In this document: in pieces, positions 23,801 through 34,403 of the stretch
How the letters are laid out: the number at the start of each line of letters is the position of its first letter
Numbering within the stretch: position 1 is the first letter of the stretch
Source: Galaxea fascicularis
Taxonomy: Eukaryota; Cnidaria; Anthozoa; Scleractinia; Euphylliidae
Length of the DNA stretch: 64,000 nucleotides
Direction: 5' to 3'
NCBI GenBank assembly: GCA_948470475.1
Contig: OX419343.1
Location: 12,102,934 to 12,166,933, forward strand
Notes under the pieces: generated by a model
Told to the model about the DNA's origin: nothing
Databases searched by the model: none
The model's input: only the letters and a program-made list of their open reading frames with translations
Program-made: the position numbers and the translations under genes

Positions 23801-26783
23801 ACAATCTCGGTCAAAACAAATGAAAAATTTAACCCCCCCCCCCCGCCCATTTCAATGATGAAAAAGAGGCGCAGTTTGGTTTACGCGCGAACTCAACATT
23901 GATATGGGGGGGGGGGGGGGGGGAATTTTATTCTGTCCAAGATTGCAGGTTGCATAATGCGCCGCCAATTCAAGACAAGAGTGCACAAATCATTCCCTAT
24001 TTCAGACCAAAACGGTTGAAAAACCATACTTTTTGGCGCTGCACATACCTATATAGCCCATATAAGGGAGTACCCCTTCCCCACCCCCCCCGGAATACCT
24101 GTCCATGTGTTTTTACAAGTTTGAAAGCATTTTAACCTGACTTTTGACCTGTCAGCCGGAGGGTGGGCATCTGACAGTGAGCCAGTGGCAACCATGTTTT
24201 TGTTGTAATGATTTTTTTTTTCATCAATGTCTACGTGCGTAACAGGAGAGATTTTGAAAATGAATTGATTAAAAAGTTAAACGCTAAAAGATTTTTAAAA
24301 CACAAATATAAAAGTGAACGACGTTTCGGCGCTACGTTACGCCATTATCAAGTTAGATTTAGTGAAAAGTATAAGGTGTGAAGTAAATATATAATATTTG
24401 AAAAAATACATAAAATGCTTGCGGGTCCTATGGGTATTGGCCGTTCAGAAATTCAAAAGGGAACTGGGGCGAGTTTCAAATTTTGAAGTAATCGATAAAT
24501 TGACACCATCACATGAAAGATGACATTGAGATTGGTCGTTTGACCAAGTTTGACTCTTTTAGGTTGAACAGAGACCAAGTTATGGACCTTGAAACATAGC
24601 TCAAAATCCATACAAATGTCTCTAATGCAGCCTAATGCAGCCTAATGCAGCTCTAATGCAGCCTAATGCAGCCTAGCTGTGGCCTGACGGAATAATTCTG
24701 CGTTTTAAACATTTTTATAGAGTCAGCCCCCTCCTGGCCTCCGCACTTTGAAAAATGCTCCGTATATGCAGTGATTCCTAAACCATAAGGGAAGAACCAG
24801 TAGTTAACTAACAACTCTGCATTCGAAATGGCTATATTTGTTCTTATGACCTTCATGTATTTTATTGCTTAACGTAAACTTTCGCTGCTTGACGTCAATC
24901 TGTACCCCTAGCTGTGATCTCTGAGTGCCTAGATTCATATGAGTAATATTCGACATTAACCTACGCTTATAACTCCCAATTTATTGCAGATAATGGATGG
25001 CAACTATTTCGTTGGAAAAGATTTTACGGTTGGGTCTGCGGAGCCCCTTCGCTCGAGTGTACCCGTCCAATGGGCTCTAGATCTGATGTGTGAGAAGCTC
25101 CAAGGAGTAAGTATTTTGAGTGCTCTGTGGTATGAAGACTTATATGGGTACAATGTTTCTCCGTCTTCCCACGGCATAACTGGAGGGCGAACTATTATAG
25201 ACCCCTCCTCAGTTTTCTCTTGGCTCGAAAGTCTCGAAAATTGTACAGATCTAGACCATAGACGGCAAAATCGTGAATATCCCATGGTCAATACCCGAGG
25301 TACATGAGATTCGTATCCACAGTAAGGAAAACTAAGAAAAGTATTAAACTCTCAGGACGAGAAATGTAGTGTCGGATCGCCAAAGCGCAACTTGGACTAA
25401 AAATTATCAAAAGCAAATCTTGAATTGGTTAATGGTTTATACTACTACTCTATTTAGGTCAGTTAGAGGGGTGAGAACAGGATGTTTGACTTGTTGTTCC
25501 AGTGCTCCTCTGCGTCAATTGTCCTCACCTCTTCCTGTCTTTCCTACCTTAAGTTATCCTGCGAAATTGTGCGGAATTAGGCTGACTTGGCTTAAATCAG
25601 GCGTTGTTCCGCAGGATTGAACACACCAATAAGAAAGCACAATTTACTAAATTAACTACAGAAAAGCCCAGGGCCCGGTTGTTCGAAAGCCAATTAACCT
25701 AATCCAGGATTAGCGTAAACTTTGGTTTCAGGTTTTAACTTTCGGATGAAAATTGTTTCGGCTGCTTTTTGTTTTTCAGGATTGACTTCCCCTAATCTAA
25801 AATTTTACAGAATATCAGCAATGAACAACGTTTGGGGAAAGAGAATTAAGCTCCTTGATTAATTTTAATCTTGGATTAGCGTTAATCGGCTTTCGAACAA
25901 CCGGGCTCAGAAGAAAAGCGCTATTTTTCTACGCGTCGAACAAAATGAAGTACATCGCTCGCAGGATATCTTGAGTACGCACAGCGAATATCGAGTGCCA
26001 CGTGACCATATTTGGACAGTGTCACAATGTGCGGAATAATAAAAGGCATTATTATGCAACATGCCAATTCCGGATACTGTCGAAATTCTGCCATGTGTTC
26101 TCTCGTTTACTGCTAACAGTCACTTCTACTCCATAATATCCGTCCACATTTCCCGACCCCCCGCTTACCTGGTCATTTTCTGTCTGTGACAGTAATTTTC
26201 GCGGGACTCTTGGTGATAATAATCGTTGTTCATAACCTTCCTTTCTTTTTGTTGCAGCGTAAAATCTTGATACTTGATGATTTAAATACATGCAAGAAAG
26301 GACTGACGCAGATGACAGTCCCACTTGAAGTGATGGTCAGTTTACCAAAAGGAGGCGATTCTGGGTTAGTTATATTACTAATTCTGGCAGATCCACGATT
26401 TTACAACGATATCCTCCATTTAGCTTTGAAAATATGCTGGGATATTTTTCCTTGGACATTATAGGTTCCTCGAGGACAAATATCCGCGCATATTTGCGCG
26501 CCAATTGGAGACTTGTTTATATATGCTCCCCCTCCCTTGCAGGGTTATTTTTATGGCTGTACTGATGAGGATGTTCTGACATTTACAAAAGTTATTAAAA
26601 AGCTAATAGTGCTGCTATTTTTTTCGTTTTTACAGACAAGATCCGGATGGCGCTAGTTTTACCAGCAACTTTGCTCGCTTATTGGAAAACAAGTGGGGCG
26701 AACTGTCCCTCGAAGTGATGGTCCAAAAGGCTGCGGTATTTGACCGACATCGCCTCAGTTCCAATTTATTGTACTCAAAATGA
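11844..26783 (+). CDS. CARD-death domain-tandem pseudo-paracaspase protein
   Basis: Fourteen exons join in frame to 857 residues: 11844-12150, 12546-12782, 13398-13733, 15280-15639, 16780-16905, 17742-17860, 18650-18766, 19644-19801, 20616-20791, 21338-21487, 23203-23318, 24990-25106, 26258-26364, 26636-26783. All introns are GT-AG. Residues about 1-95 are a CARD; about 182-285 a death domain with HDWRGLACAMNMS; about 290-413 an acidic linker. Two C14 (caspase/paracaspase)-like domains follow, about 414-645 and 646-857. Each has the first strand (CALLISCN; HAIIVSNSKYD), the strand before the His loop and a NYLLPTD/NYFVGKD element. The catalytic His is replaced by Pro492 and Tyr731 and the Cys by Ala543 and Leu782, so neither should cut. 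CARD and death domains bind like domains in apoptosis and NF-kB-type complexes, so a scaffold or decoy role is inferred. The ATG at 11844 is the first in the exon, after an acceptor at 11825. The least certain splice is donor GTTCGT at 18767, supported by the equal 117-base exon in the second domain. Confidence 0.88.
14246..14546. mobile_element. MITE in intron 3 of the CARD gene
   Basis: Imperfect terminal inverted repeats of about 34 bases start CTTAAAGGGGAAGTATCATG on the left and, read inverted, CTTAAAGGAGAACTAGCATG on the right. The interior codes for nothing recognisable. Superfamily unknown. Confidence 0.55.
14545..15176. mobile_element. Second MITE abutting the first
   Basis: The ends read AGGAGGCTGGAAAGGGTTTTT and, inverted, AGGAGGCTTGAAAAGGTTTTT. 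The left end touches the right end of the preceding element, so one probably inserted into or beside the other. Non-coding, AT-rich interior. Confidence 0.55.
16045..16179. repeat. Fold-back element in intron 4 of the CARD gene
   Basis: An almost complete inverted repeat of about 60 bases per arm (outer end TGTTGAGTTATATAAGCAC) surrounds a loop of about 15 bases near AAGCCGAAGGCGA. A single strand would fold into one long hairpin. Its compact form suggests a small MITE or fold-back transposon. Confidence 0.65.
22044..22200 (+). repeat. tRNA-derived SINE in intron 10 of the CARD gene
   Basis: The head GACCTCGTAGCTTAGTCGG holds a perfect A box (TAGCTTAGTCGG); GGTTCGATTCC is a perfect B box, and CGAGGTC closes the acceptor stem with GACCTCG. 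The anticodon stem is mismatched (CGGTA against AATCCG). A unique body of at least 80 bases follows, so this is a SINE head and not a tRNA gene. The 3' end was not resolved. Confidence 0.65.
24321..24352 (-). repeat. Hammerhead-like motif in intron 11
   Basis: The minus strand reads CTTGATAATGGCG, a loop, then CGCCGAAACGTCG. The GGCG/CGCC arm and the CGAAACG box match the layout seen at 774-806, 975-1004 and 56388-56427. Probably the end of a decayed Penelope-like copy. Confidence 0.4.
24622..24675. repeat. Short tandem repeat of CTAATGCAGC
   Basis: Five copies of a 10-base unit (CTAATGCAGC), one with a two-base insertion (CT), lie in intron 11 of the CARD gene. They look like a small polymorphic minisatellite. 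Confidence 0.7.
25673..25906. mobile_element. MITE in intron 12 of the CARD gene
   Basis: Inverted ends GCCCGGTTGTTCGAAAGCC are identical on both sides and continue imperfectly for about 25 more bases, both including GGATTAGCG-like words. The interior (234 bases overall) is non-coding. Confidence 0.65.
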
Positions 26784-27791
26784 GACTGGTTGAATGAAAT
26801 GAATAATTATTTGATTTAGCTTTTAAGCAATCATAATGCGATGATTAGTGCTGAGATTATCTCTCTCTCTTTCTCTCTCAGAACAGCAAAAGTTTTCAGT
26901 TTGTGTTTCCTTGGTGAGAAAAATGAACAAAATACGTCCCTCGAATTCTTTTAAACTTTTAGAGGAAACAAAATCTTGGTTTTTACTCCGCGAAGCAGCA
27001 AAAGAGAAAACTATTTTAACAGAATTACTATAAAGGAGCTTTCACTTTAGAATCGATGTCTCAAACGATAGGTCAGCATACGATACTGAAATCAGTTAGA
27101 TTTCGACACGTACTGTAGTTTAATTGCCAGGAAAGGTAATTCTTTGTAAACGTACTTGCGGTTGTAGTGACGCCAAAGTTACCAGCAAATAGTTGGTAAT
27201 TTGGTAAGACGACCACTCCACTGTTTGGGGAGCTGAAGCAACGACAACAAGATCACCTCAAAACAACGGGTTCAATGAGCAAAAATCGCAGGGTTCCCTC
27301 TGCACGTGCATGTTACATTTTGGTACATTTCTTTGCCGTCCCTTTCAAAAACAACAACGCGAAATGAATGACCAGCGAGATTCAGGGTTGTGTCAAGAAC
27401 CTGAGTGCATCAACATGACGGTAAATTTTAGTTTCTTTTTTCTTTATTTCAACGCCTCTGAGAGTAATTTTGCACCCGGAAAGATCTCTCATATTTTGAA
27501 AAGTAGAGTCGAAAGTTGAGTTTTTGAAAGTTGAGTCGAATTAATAGAGTACCGTGAACAAGTTAAATTTTGAAGTGACGTTTGTCGTTATTTCTTAAGC
27601 TCGATTGTCGTTCAGATCAGCCTGAGGTCGCGCCGTATCTTAGGCGCTCACTACATTTAGACGAAGATGTGACCACAGCCAACGTTTCTATTGTGTCATA
27701 GTAAATGATTTTTAACTAACCAGCTACTGGGTGTTCATATTGATACTTGGATAAATTAAGAGAAATTATTTGGCCATGTACACGTGATTAA
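26784..27791. other. Region downstream of the CARD gene
   Basis: It follows the TGA stop at 26781-26783 and should contain the 3' UTR; no canonical AATAAA was seen in the first 200 bases. A CT-rich run lies near 26861-26879. No further gene was recognised. Confidence 0.4.
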
Positions 27792-28116
27792 GACCCAGTT
27801 CAGACGCCCTATACTTAATTAGCCGTTCCAGAGCCGTTCCTAATACAGTTGCAAGAAAACTAATCAATGGTTTTCAAAATGTACTGTATACCTAATAATA
27901 ATTTATGCATTGTATACGTTCGGTACCTGAAAAGTTAGGCGTCTGAATCAAAGCCGTTTTAAAGTCGAAATTCCCGGCCAAGCCAGGCGGGAAGAACGAC
28001 TGAGCCGTTCAAAATTGAAATAGCCGTGCCTAATTGATTCAGACGCCGAACTTTTCATGTACTTAATTCGATGAATTAGGTTCGGCTCATGAAAAGTACG
28101 GCGTCTGAATCGGACC
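27792..28116. mobile_element. PIF/Harbinger-like MITE
   Basis: The element is bounded by TAA on both sides (27789-27791 and 28117-28119), the 3-base duplication usual for PIF/Harbinger. Imperfect inverted ends read GACCCAGTTCAGACGCC and GGTCCGATTCAGACGCC. The word TTCAGACGCC also occurs twice inside in opposite orientations, so the element can fold internally. No coding capacity. Confidence 0.6.
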
Positions 28117-28757
28117 TAAAATAACTCAGATGAATCATAGATTTATAGCACCACATATTGCAGTTTTATAACACGAGTTGTAAAGAATAAACTTCTTTTC
28201 ATGCATGGATTATTAGAGTCTAACCCCTTTTTTGCCTGTTTTGTTCTGGCGTTGGTAATCTGAGAACGCTCCTAACGGCAAACCGAGGGAGTTCTCGATT
28301 TCCGTAAAAACTCCATAGATTTTGGTTGGAAGACAAACGATGCACCAGTACTCGAGGCCTGTTCAACGGGTGCTGTCCTTCTCTTTATGGATTGATTCCT
28401 TTTCGGGCAAGAAACTGGAAAATCAATGCATGGTTAAAAAGTCCAATTCGAACATTTCATTAAATTTGCTATAACAAAAAGTCAATTTGCGTGAAAACCG
28501 GATTAACACCGCATTTCGGTGTTTTTCGCTGGCTCCTTGTTCGACGGTCAATGCGGTGAACGCGACAGAGGAGAAACCTGGAAGAAGCCTGAAGACTCTG
28601 GATACGAGATTGTTCTCCCCCGCCACCACTTTGTTTTTCTTCAAAACAAACAAACAAGCAAAAGAAAATAAAATAAAAAAGGCTCACAGGGATCTGACCC
28701 GTCAATTAATTTTTATCAGTAACAGTAGAAGAGCGAGAAGGAGGTGCTACTGAGGGG
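28117..28757. other. Unassigned stretch before the LINE fragment
   Basis: No domain-bearing ORF or repeat boundary was recognised. ORFs of 76-88 residues on both strands overlap one another and look spurious. Confidence 0.35.
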
Positions 28758-29256
28758 CAATTGTTCAGACTGGTCACCCGTGATTTCAGGCGTGCCATAA
28801 GGAACAATACTCGGCCCAATCTTATTTATTATCTATATAAATGATATTTCGGCAAACATTACATCAACAGTCAAATCTCCGCTGATACTGTTATGCAGCG
28901 AAGCGTCGATAAAGGGCGAACACAGCGGCGGCCATGCTAAGCTAACTTTTTATTACAGAATGTCCATACACGAGTTCATACGGGAACTCCAGGATGTGTA
29001 TCACATGCGAGTAACGCAACGGTAACGTGACATCCCCCCCTCTCCGTTTAAACAAAAAAAAACTATAGGAGGCAAATAATGTCTTGGAAGCTAAATGCAA
29101 AAATTAGAAATAACAATAACAAGAAAATGCTTTATAAGCGAGGCACTGAGAATATGGAGTGTTCTCGCGATTTAGCATTTAGCTAGTGTACTTTCTAGCT
29201 GAGCTCATAGTCATTCAACTTCGTGGGCTTTCGGACCAGTCTTCCGGATCTGGTGG

Positions 29257-30777
29257 TTAGTTGTGAGTGTGGGGTCTGTGGGCCAGTTCAGGGGAGCTCT
29301 TATTTGTTGGCGGCTCCTGTACTTGAGGTTCATGCTCTGAAAAGGGTAGAGTGGAATAGCATTCAGCTTGAGGTGAAGCTGCAGTCGGTGGCTGGTCCGG
29401 TTTGTGTGGAGTGATGTGCTTGGAACTGGATGGTGTGTCTGGTAGGAAGAGCGGTGAAAGGGGCACTGGTGGAGATTGCTGCGGGATATTGCGCGGAGGT
29501 GCGGCTGGTCGTAACTGGGCCCGGTTTCGACGAAGGATGTGGTTGCCAGTATCTATGTTGTAGGAACGCGGCGACGGACTGGAGACAACCTGACCATATA
29601 TCCAGGGGGTCCCCCGTTGAGATGGCCTAGGTTTTCCATAGGCGTGGGAGCCTAGTGGTAATGGCATCAGAGGGGGTTGTGTCTGTTTGTCGTATTGTGC
29701 TTTGGTGGCTTCTTTGCGGAGAGCGATCTCAGAACAGACTGTTGAGGGGTCTGCGAGTGTAGGTTTGAGGAGTTCTTCTGAGAGAGGTAGAGTGGAGGGA
29801 GTGCGTCTCCCCATTAACATTTGGGCTGGGGAGAAGGAGTAGCCACGGGGAGGCGTATTTCTGATGTTGAGTAGAGCCAGGTAGATGTCATCAGATTTCT
29901 TGAGGGTGGATTTGGCATCGTTTACAGCTGCCTCAGCTTTTCCATTGCTGCGAGACCAGTATCGAGATGAGGTTATGTGCTCGAAGCCGTACTCTGTTGC
30001 AAATCTCTTGTAGTCGTTAGAGATAAATTGAGGGCCATTGTCTGTGAGACAACGTAGTGGGATGCCGTGGCGGGCAAAGTGGGCTTTGGTAAGATCGACA
30101 ATGGTGGCGGATTGTGTGTTCATTAGCAAGTCTAACTCGTAGAAATCGCTGTAGTGGTCCACAGTGACTAAGTACTGCTTGTGTTGGAACTCAAATATGT
30201 CTTCGAGACGAACTGCCAAGGTCGCGTAGGGATAGGATGAGATAGCATGGGCTCCGTGGCGGCTTGCTTTCCATACTGGGCGCATTCGGGGCATGACTGG
30301 CAAAATGTTTCATCTGCATCTCGAGCGAAGCGAAGACAGTATTCTGCTCCTCTATGAGAGTGGTGGATTTTGCTCAGCATGCTCGGTCTGAGAGACATAG
30401 GGACGATGGCACGAGTAGACTTGAGAAGGATTCTCTCTGCAACACTGACTTCCTCACGAAAGTGCCAGAATGCTTGCAGCTCATGGGGAAGGTGCTCCTT
30501 AGTGGATGGCCAACCGTGGAGGATGTAATGCTGCAGAATTTGCATGTTGGGGCATGATGCTGTGGCCTTGCGCAATAGCTCCCGAGTTGTATCAGTAAGG
30601 GCCGGCGAGGTGGGTTCCAGGTGAGCAAGATGTGCGCGAAAAACATGGAAGGTGTCTGGCAGAGATGGGGTGGTGTCTGTCTTGATATAGGGCTCTGGAT
30701 AGGGCGTCCGCTAAATGTAATGAAGAACCTTTCCTGTACACCACAGTGAAGTTATATCGTTGTAGGAAAAGCATCAT
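29257..30777 (-). CDS. pol: Gypsy RNase H end and integrase, frameshifted
   Basis: Minus-strand pieces 30777-30592 (RNase H end with YRKGSSLHLADALSRA), 30575-30168 (zinc-binding part with HHSHRG and SCPECAQYG) and 30303-29257 (catalytic core). The core shows VTVDHYSDF, LTDNGPQF and SNGKAEAAV, the three acidic residues of a DDE integrase. The C-terminal part is Pro-rich. A frameshift lies between WQFV and the core near 30200. The integrase inserts the element cDNA into the host chromosome. Part of the element 28889-34274. Confidence 0.75.
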
Positions 30778-30854
30778 CTTCTGTAGACATTTAGGTGCCG
30801 AGGCGAGGTCTTTCTGGAAGATAGACTGGAGCGGTTAGTGGTCGGTGTGGACTG

Positions 30855-31243
30855 TGTAAGATCCCTGGGCGCTAGTTCGTTTGTTTTATTCTTTGTAGCC
30901 TGCTCGTTAGTGTTTTATTGTTTGTGTGTCACACCTTCGTTCCGAGTTGTTTTTGCACTTCATCACAATTTGCACCTTTATTTTAGTCTCGTCGTGTTGT
31001 GCATATAATTACAGTGTTTGCCATATATAAGCCTTAGTTTTCTTGTTTTTTGGGGGTATAGCAGTTTTTCCTTGGCAGTGGACGCGCTACGCGCGAGTTT
31101 CTATTTTTCACATAGCACGTGTAGTGAAGTTCTCGCAGTTTATCCTGCAGTTGTTTTTTAGTAGCCGTAACAATTTTCAACCTACGGTTTACGTATACTG
31201 TGTTATGTACCGTCGAGTTTGAGAAGGTTTATCGGCAGTTATA
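30855..31243. mobile_element. Insert in RNase H: candidate solo LTR
   Basis: This 389-base insert begins TGTAAGATCC and ends CAGTTATA. GACTG occurs immediately on both sides (30850-30854; 31244-31248) as the target duplication. Taking out the insert and one GACTG restores the RNase H reading through HITVHTDH, which fixes the boundaries firmly. It has a TATA-like CCATATATAAG inside and no coding. A five-base duplication and a TG start suggest a solo LTR, though it ends TA and not CA. Confidence 0.65.
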
Positions 31244-32656
31244 GACTGTTATATGCGATTTGCCCAGCAGCCACTGATCAAATTTGTTGAAGGCTTCAAC
31301 GATGGCTAGGCAATCCTTTTCGATTTGCGCATAGCGCTGCTCGGTAGGGGTTAGGCTCTTGGAGCTGTATGCAATGGGTTGTAATGAAGATTCATCAAGT
31401 GTGGTACCACTGTGTGGTTTGCTGGGCTGCAAGAGGGCGGCTCCTAGACCATAGTCTGAGGCGTCCACCTGAAGGATCACTGGTGCAGTTACATCATAGT
31501 AGGCCAAGCATGGCGCGCAGGTGGCTAGGGCTTTTGCTGCGTCAAAGGCTTGCTGGTGTTTTACTGACCACAGGAACGGCACATCCTCTTTGGTGAGGTT
31601 GCGTAGTGGCTGGGTGACGCTGCTAAGCTGGGGACAAAATTTGGCCAGGTAATTGATAGCCCCAAGGAATCGGCGCACGGATTGCTTGTCAGTTGGAGTG
31701 GGCATGGCAACGATAGCTTGAACCGTGACGGGGTTGGGTTGGAGGCCATCTGTAGTAATAACATGGCCCATTAAGGTGGCTTTGCGAACAAGGAATTTCA
31801 TTTTGTTGACATTCAGCTTTACATGGTGCTGCTCAAATCGCTCAAGCACAGCGATGAGGTTTCGGTCGTGGTCGATTCTGGCTTCCTCGTCAGTGGCCCC
31901 ACAGCCAGGGACTAAGATGTCATCGGCGATACTGATGATTTGCAGACCTTCAAGAACCATATAAATTCGACGCTGCCATTCCTCGGATGCGGAGGATATG
32001 CCAAATGGTAGTCGAGACCATCTGTAGCGGCCCCATGGTGTAAACATCGTGGTCATCAAGGATGATCTCAAGGTCAGGGAGATATTCTGGAAGGCTTCTT
32101 TCACATCTATCACGGTCATGTATTTCATCCCATGCAGCTTGTGGAGATTTTCTTCCAAGGTTGGGATGATGTACTTTGGACGTCGGATGGCTTTATTGAG
32201 AGTCTGAGAAGGGTCTAAGCAGATTCGTATTTTTCCCGGTTTGCTGGGGGTTGGTTCTCTCTCCCGCACAACCATGTTGGAGATCCAGTCTGTTGGTTGA
32301 GGTACCCTTACTAGCTGGCCTGTGGCTTCATAGGCATCAAGGGCTGCTTTGATTGTATCCAACTTTGAGATGGGTTGGCGGTGAATGGGCGCATGGATGG
32401 GTTTGACATTTGGATCCAGGTCAAAATCAACGGGTGGGCCGAGGAAACCTAGACCTTGAAATAGGGATAGGCAGTTCTTTGAAATGAAGTCCAAAGTTAG
32501 AGTCCCTAATTTGGGCCAGACTCGCGTTGAAGTATCTGGGGGTGCTGGAGGTGATCCGGCAGCCGATACTTGGTTGTTTCCAGGTACGGTCATCGCCAGT
32601 TGGGCAGGGTCGCTTGTGGAGCATTTTCTTATAAAGTCAGAGTGTAGAACTAGCAC
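31244..32656 (-). CDS. pol: Gypsy reverse transcriptase and RNase H, truncated
   Basis: The frame holds the protease tail, then the RT with KIRICLDPSQTLNKAI, MTVIDVKEAFQ, RLPFGISSASEEWQ and the catalytic box IADDILV (A in place of the usual Y/F before DD). RNase H starts at VILQVDASDYGLGAALLQ. The frame breaks after KSHITV because a 389-base insert (30855-31243) lies there; RNase H resumes at HTDH on the far side, followed by an in-frame stop. RT copies the element RNA; RNase H removes the template. Confidence 0.8.
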
Positions 32657-32823
32657 ACCCAGTGTTTTGCTGGCTTCAATACTGAGTAAGGCTGGTTGGA
32701 CGGTGTCAATGATTTGGAAGGTGAGGTTGCACGTTTACTGGCCTGGAGAGTGACTTGACCAATGGGTTTGATTGGTGAACTGGCATAGGGTAGTATTACA
32801 GTTGAAGAGGGGAGAAGCTTGGC

Positions 32824-33999
32824 TCAGGGCATGTTGGAGAGGTGGTGGGATGGCAGTGTGTTGCAGGAAGCTGCGGAATCTATTTGGAAAGGAATTTGTG
32901 CGCTGTTGCTGGAATCAGGGTCCTTCAGAAGGAGCGAGACGAAATGGCCTTTGTCAGAGGGTGGAGCCGTTGGAGGGAGGCCGGTAGTAGAAGGTTGCAT
33001 GCCTGAGAGCGTGAGGCAGTTTTCATACTGTATACTTTCCTCAGGAGGGGTGAAGGAGTTTTCTTCCTGCTTCACTAATCTAATGTGTGCCTGTCTGGGT
33101 CCCGGTGGAGTACCTTTGTGGGAGGTAGGCTTGGGGGTCCGGTGGTCTTTGGCAGCCTGTTGACAGACATTTGCAAAGTGGCCGGTTTTGTGGCAATAGT
33201 TGCAAGTTTGGCCTGATGCTGGGCACATGTCACGAGAGTGTTGCTGCTTGCTACCACAAAAAAAGCAGGATCTGTTGGAGTAGGTTCCAGGTTTTGATCT
33301 GCCAGAAGATTTTTGAACCATTTTGTGCGGGGTGGTGGAAGTGGTATAGTGGATCTGTTCTTCTGTGATGGAATTGGCTAACAGCTGATTTGTATGTTGC
33401 GCCGCCTCAAATGATATGGCTTGACTCACCACAAAACCCAGGGTAAAAGGTGGGTCCTCAGGTTTCCGTTGACCATCTCTGTGAAATATATCTTCGCGGA
33501 AACGACTAAAGGATTCGTTGAGACCGAAGAGAAACTTATCCCTCATGAATTCGTCCGCGTTTTCACCAAAGGAACAGCGTCCGGCGGCGGTACGTACAGC
33601 GGTTTCCCATGTTGAAATGGAGGCATGGTCTGCTTGTGACATTTTCGCCCAGACGTGATATCGGTCTTGCATCAAAGTACTCGCACCGACGTAATGTTCT
33701 TTAATTTTTTGTAGCCAAATCCAGGGTTTCCCTGCGTCGTCGGTCGGTATCTTGGATGCGATAACGTCGTCTAAAGTGTTCCATTCAGTTGCAGGAATTA
33801 CACTACGAAGGACGGCTAATTCGAAGGGCCTCTTGGCGGCGATGTAGTGTTCCGCAGTTTCGGTGAGTCTGTCTTTAGCGGGGTTTCTGTAGCCTTCGAG
33901 TAAACAGTAATCATGGAATCTGGTCTCCCAGTGACGGTAGTGGTCACGATTTGACCGTACGGCCTGTACATCAAGGATGGGTTTGTCGTGCTTTGGCAT
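32824..33999 (-). CDS. gag: Gag with two zinc knuckles, start of protease
   Basis: 391-residue ORF starting MPKHDKPILD. The first half is a Gag capsid-like region (WETAVRTAAG near the middle). Two Cys/His knuckles follow: CFFCGSKQQHSRDMC, with five residues before the His, and CNYCHKTGHFANVC, the canonical CX2CX4HX4C. The C terminus begins the aspartic protease with FQIDSAASCNTLP, in which DSA is the active-site triad variant. The ORF stops at a TGA after HHLSNMP although homologous-looking protease sequence continues in the same frame, so the stop is probably a disabling mutation. Belongs to the Gypsy element 28889-34274. Confidence 0.8.
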   Translation of the reverse strand: MPKHDKPILDVQAVRSNRDHYRHWETRFHDYCLLEGYRNPAKDRLTETAEHYIAAKRPFELAVLRSVIPATEWNTLDDVIASKIPTDDAGKPWIWLQKIKEHYVGASTLMQDRYHVWAKMSQADHASISTWETAVRTAAGRCSFGENADEFMRDKFLFGLNESFSRFREDIFHRDGQRKPEDPPFTLGFVVSQAISFEAAQHTNQLLANSITEEQIHYTTSTTPHKMVQKSSGRSKPGTYSNRSCFFCGSKQQHSRDMCPASGQTCNYCHKTGHFANVCQQAAKDHRTPKPTSHKGTPPGPRQAHIRLVKQEENSFTPPEESIQYENCLTLSGMQPSTTGLPPTAPPSDKGHFVSLLLKDPDSSNSAQIPFQIDSAASCNTLPSHHLSNMP

Positions 34000-34403
34000 G
34001 GCGCGATTGTGAAGTGTCTGTGTAGCTTTTAGCTCTTGCTGAAGGAGTTGTTCGGTGTGCGTTGGTGTTGACGAGTAGCTGGCTCGCTGTAAAGAAGTAG
34101 AGGCTGGATATCAAACCGGTTCTGACACCATGTTATGCAGCGAAGCGTCGATAAAGGGCGAACACAGCGGCGGCCATGCTAAGCTAACTTTTTATTACAG
34201 AATGTCCATACACGAGTTCATACGGGAACTCCAGGATGTGTATCACATGCGAGTAACACAACGGTAACGTGACAATACCAAAATTTATCGCACGATCAAT
34301 GAGCCTGATAAGGATATACCAGCCTTACAGCTTGACCTGAACAAATTAAGCGATTGGGCTAACAAGTGGCAGTTGAATTGCGTTTAACAGTGCGACGCGC
34401 CTT

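Larger units (their letters stand above)
28889..34274 (-). mobile_element. Ty3/Gypsy LTR retrotransposon, canonical domain order
   Basis: Two 144-base LTRs (28889-29032; 34131-34274) begin TGTTATGCAG and end GTGACA in plus orientation. They differ at one visible base (GTAACGCAA against GTAACACAA). ATAC flanks both sides as the target duplication. On the minus strand the primer-binding region reads TGGTGTCAGAACCGG next to the 5' LTR, and a purine tract (GGAGAGGGGGGGA) precedes the 3' LTR. Gene order is Gag, protease, RT, RNase H, integrase, the usual Gypsy order. Coding is broken by an in-frame TGA, frameshifts and a 389-base insert in RNase H. Confidence 0.85.

Noticed and set aside
24622..24675. 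CRISPR array
   Set aside because: The unit is only 10 bases with no spacers; a eukaryotic minisatellite.
16780..26783. Active caspase or paracaspase
   Set aside because: His-loop and Cys positions are substituted in both domains; the nearby His495 and Cys785 are displaced from the conserved positions.
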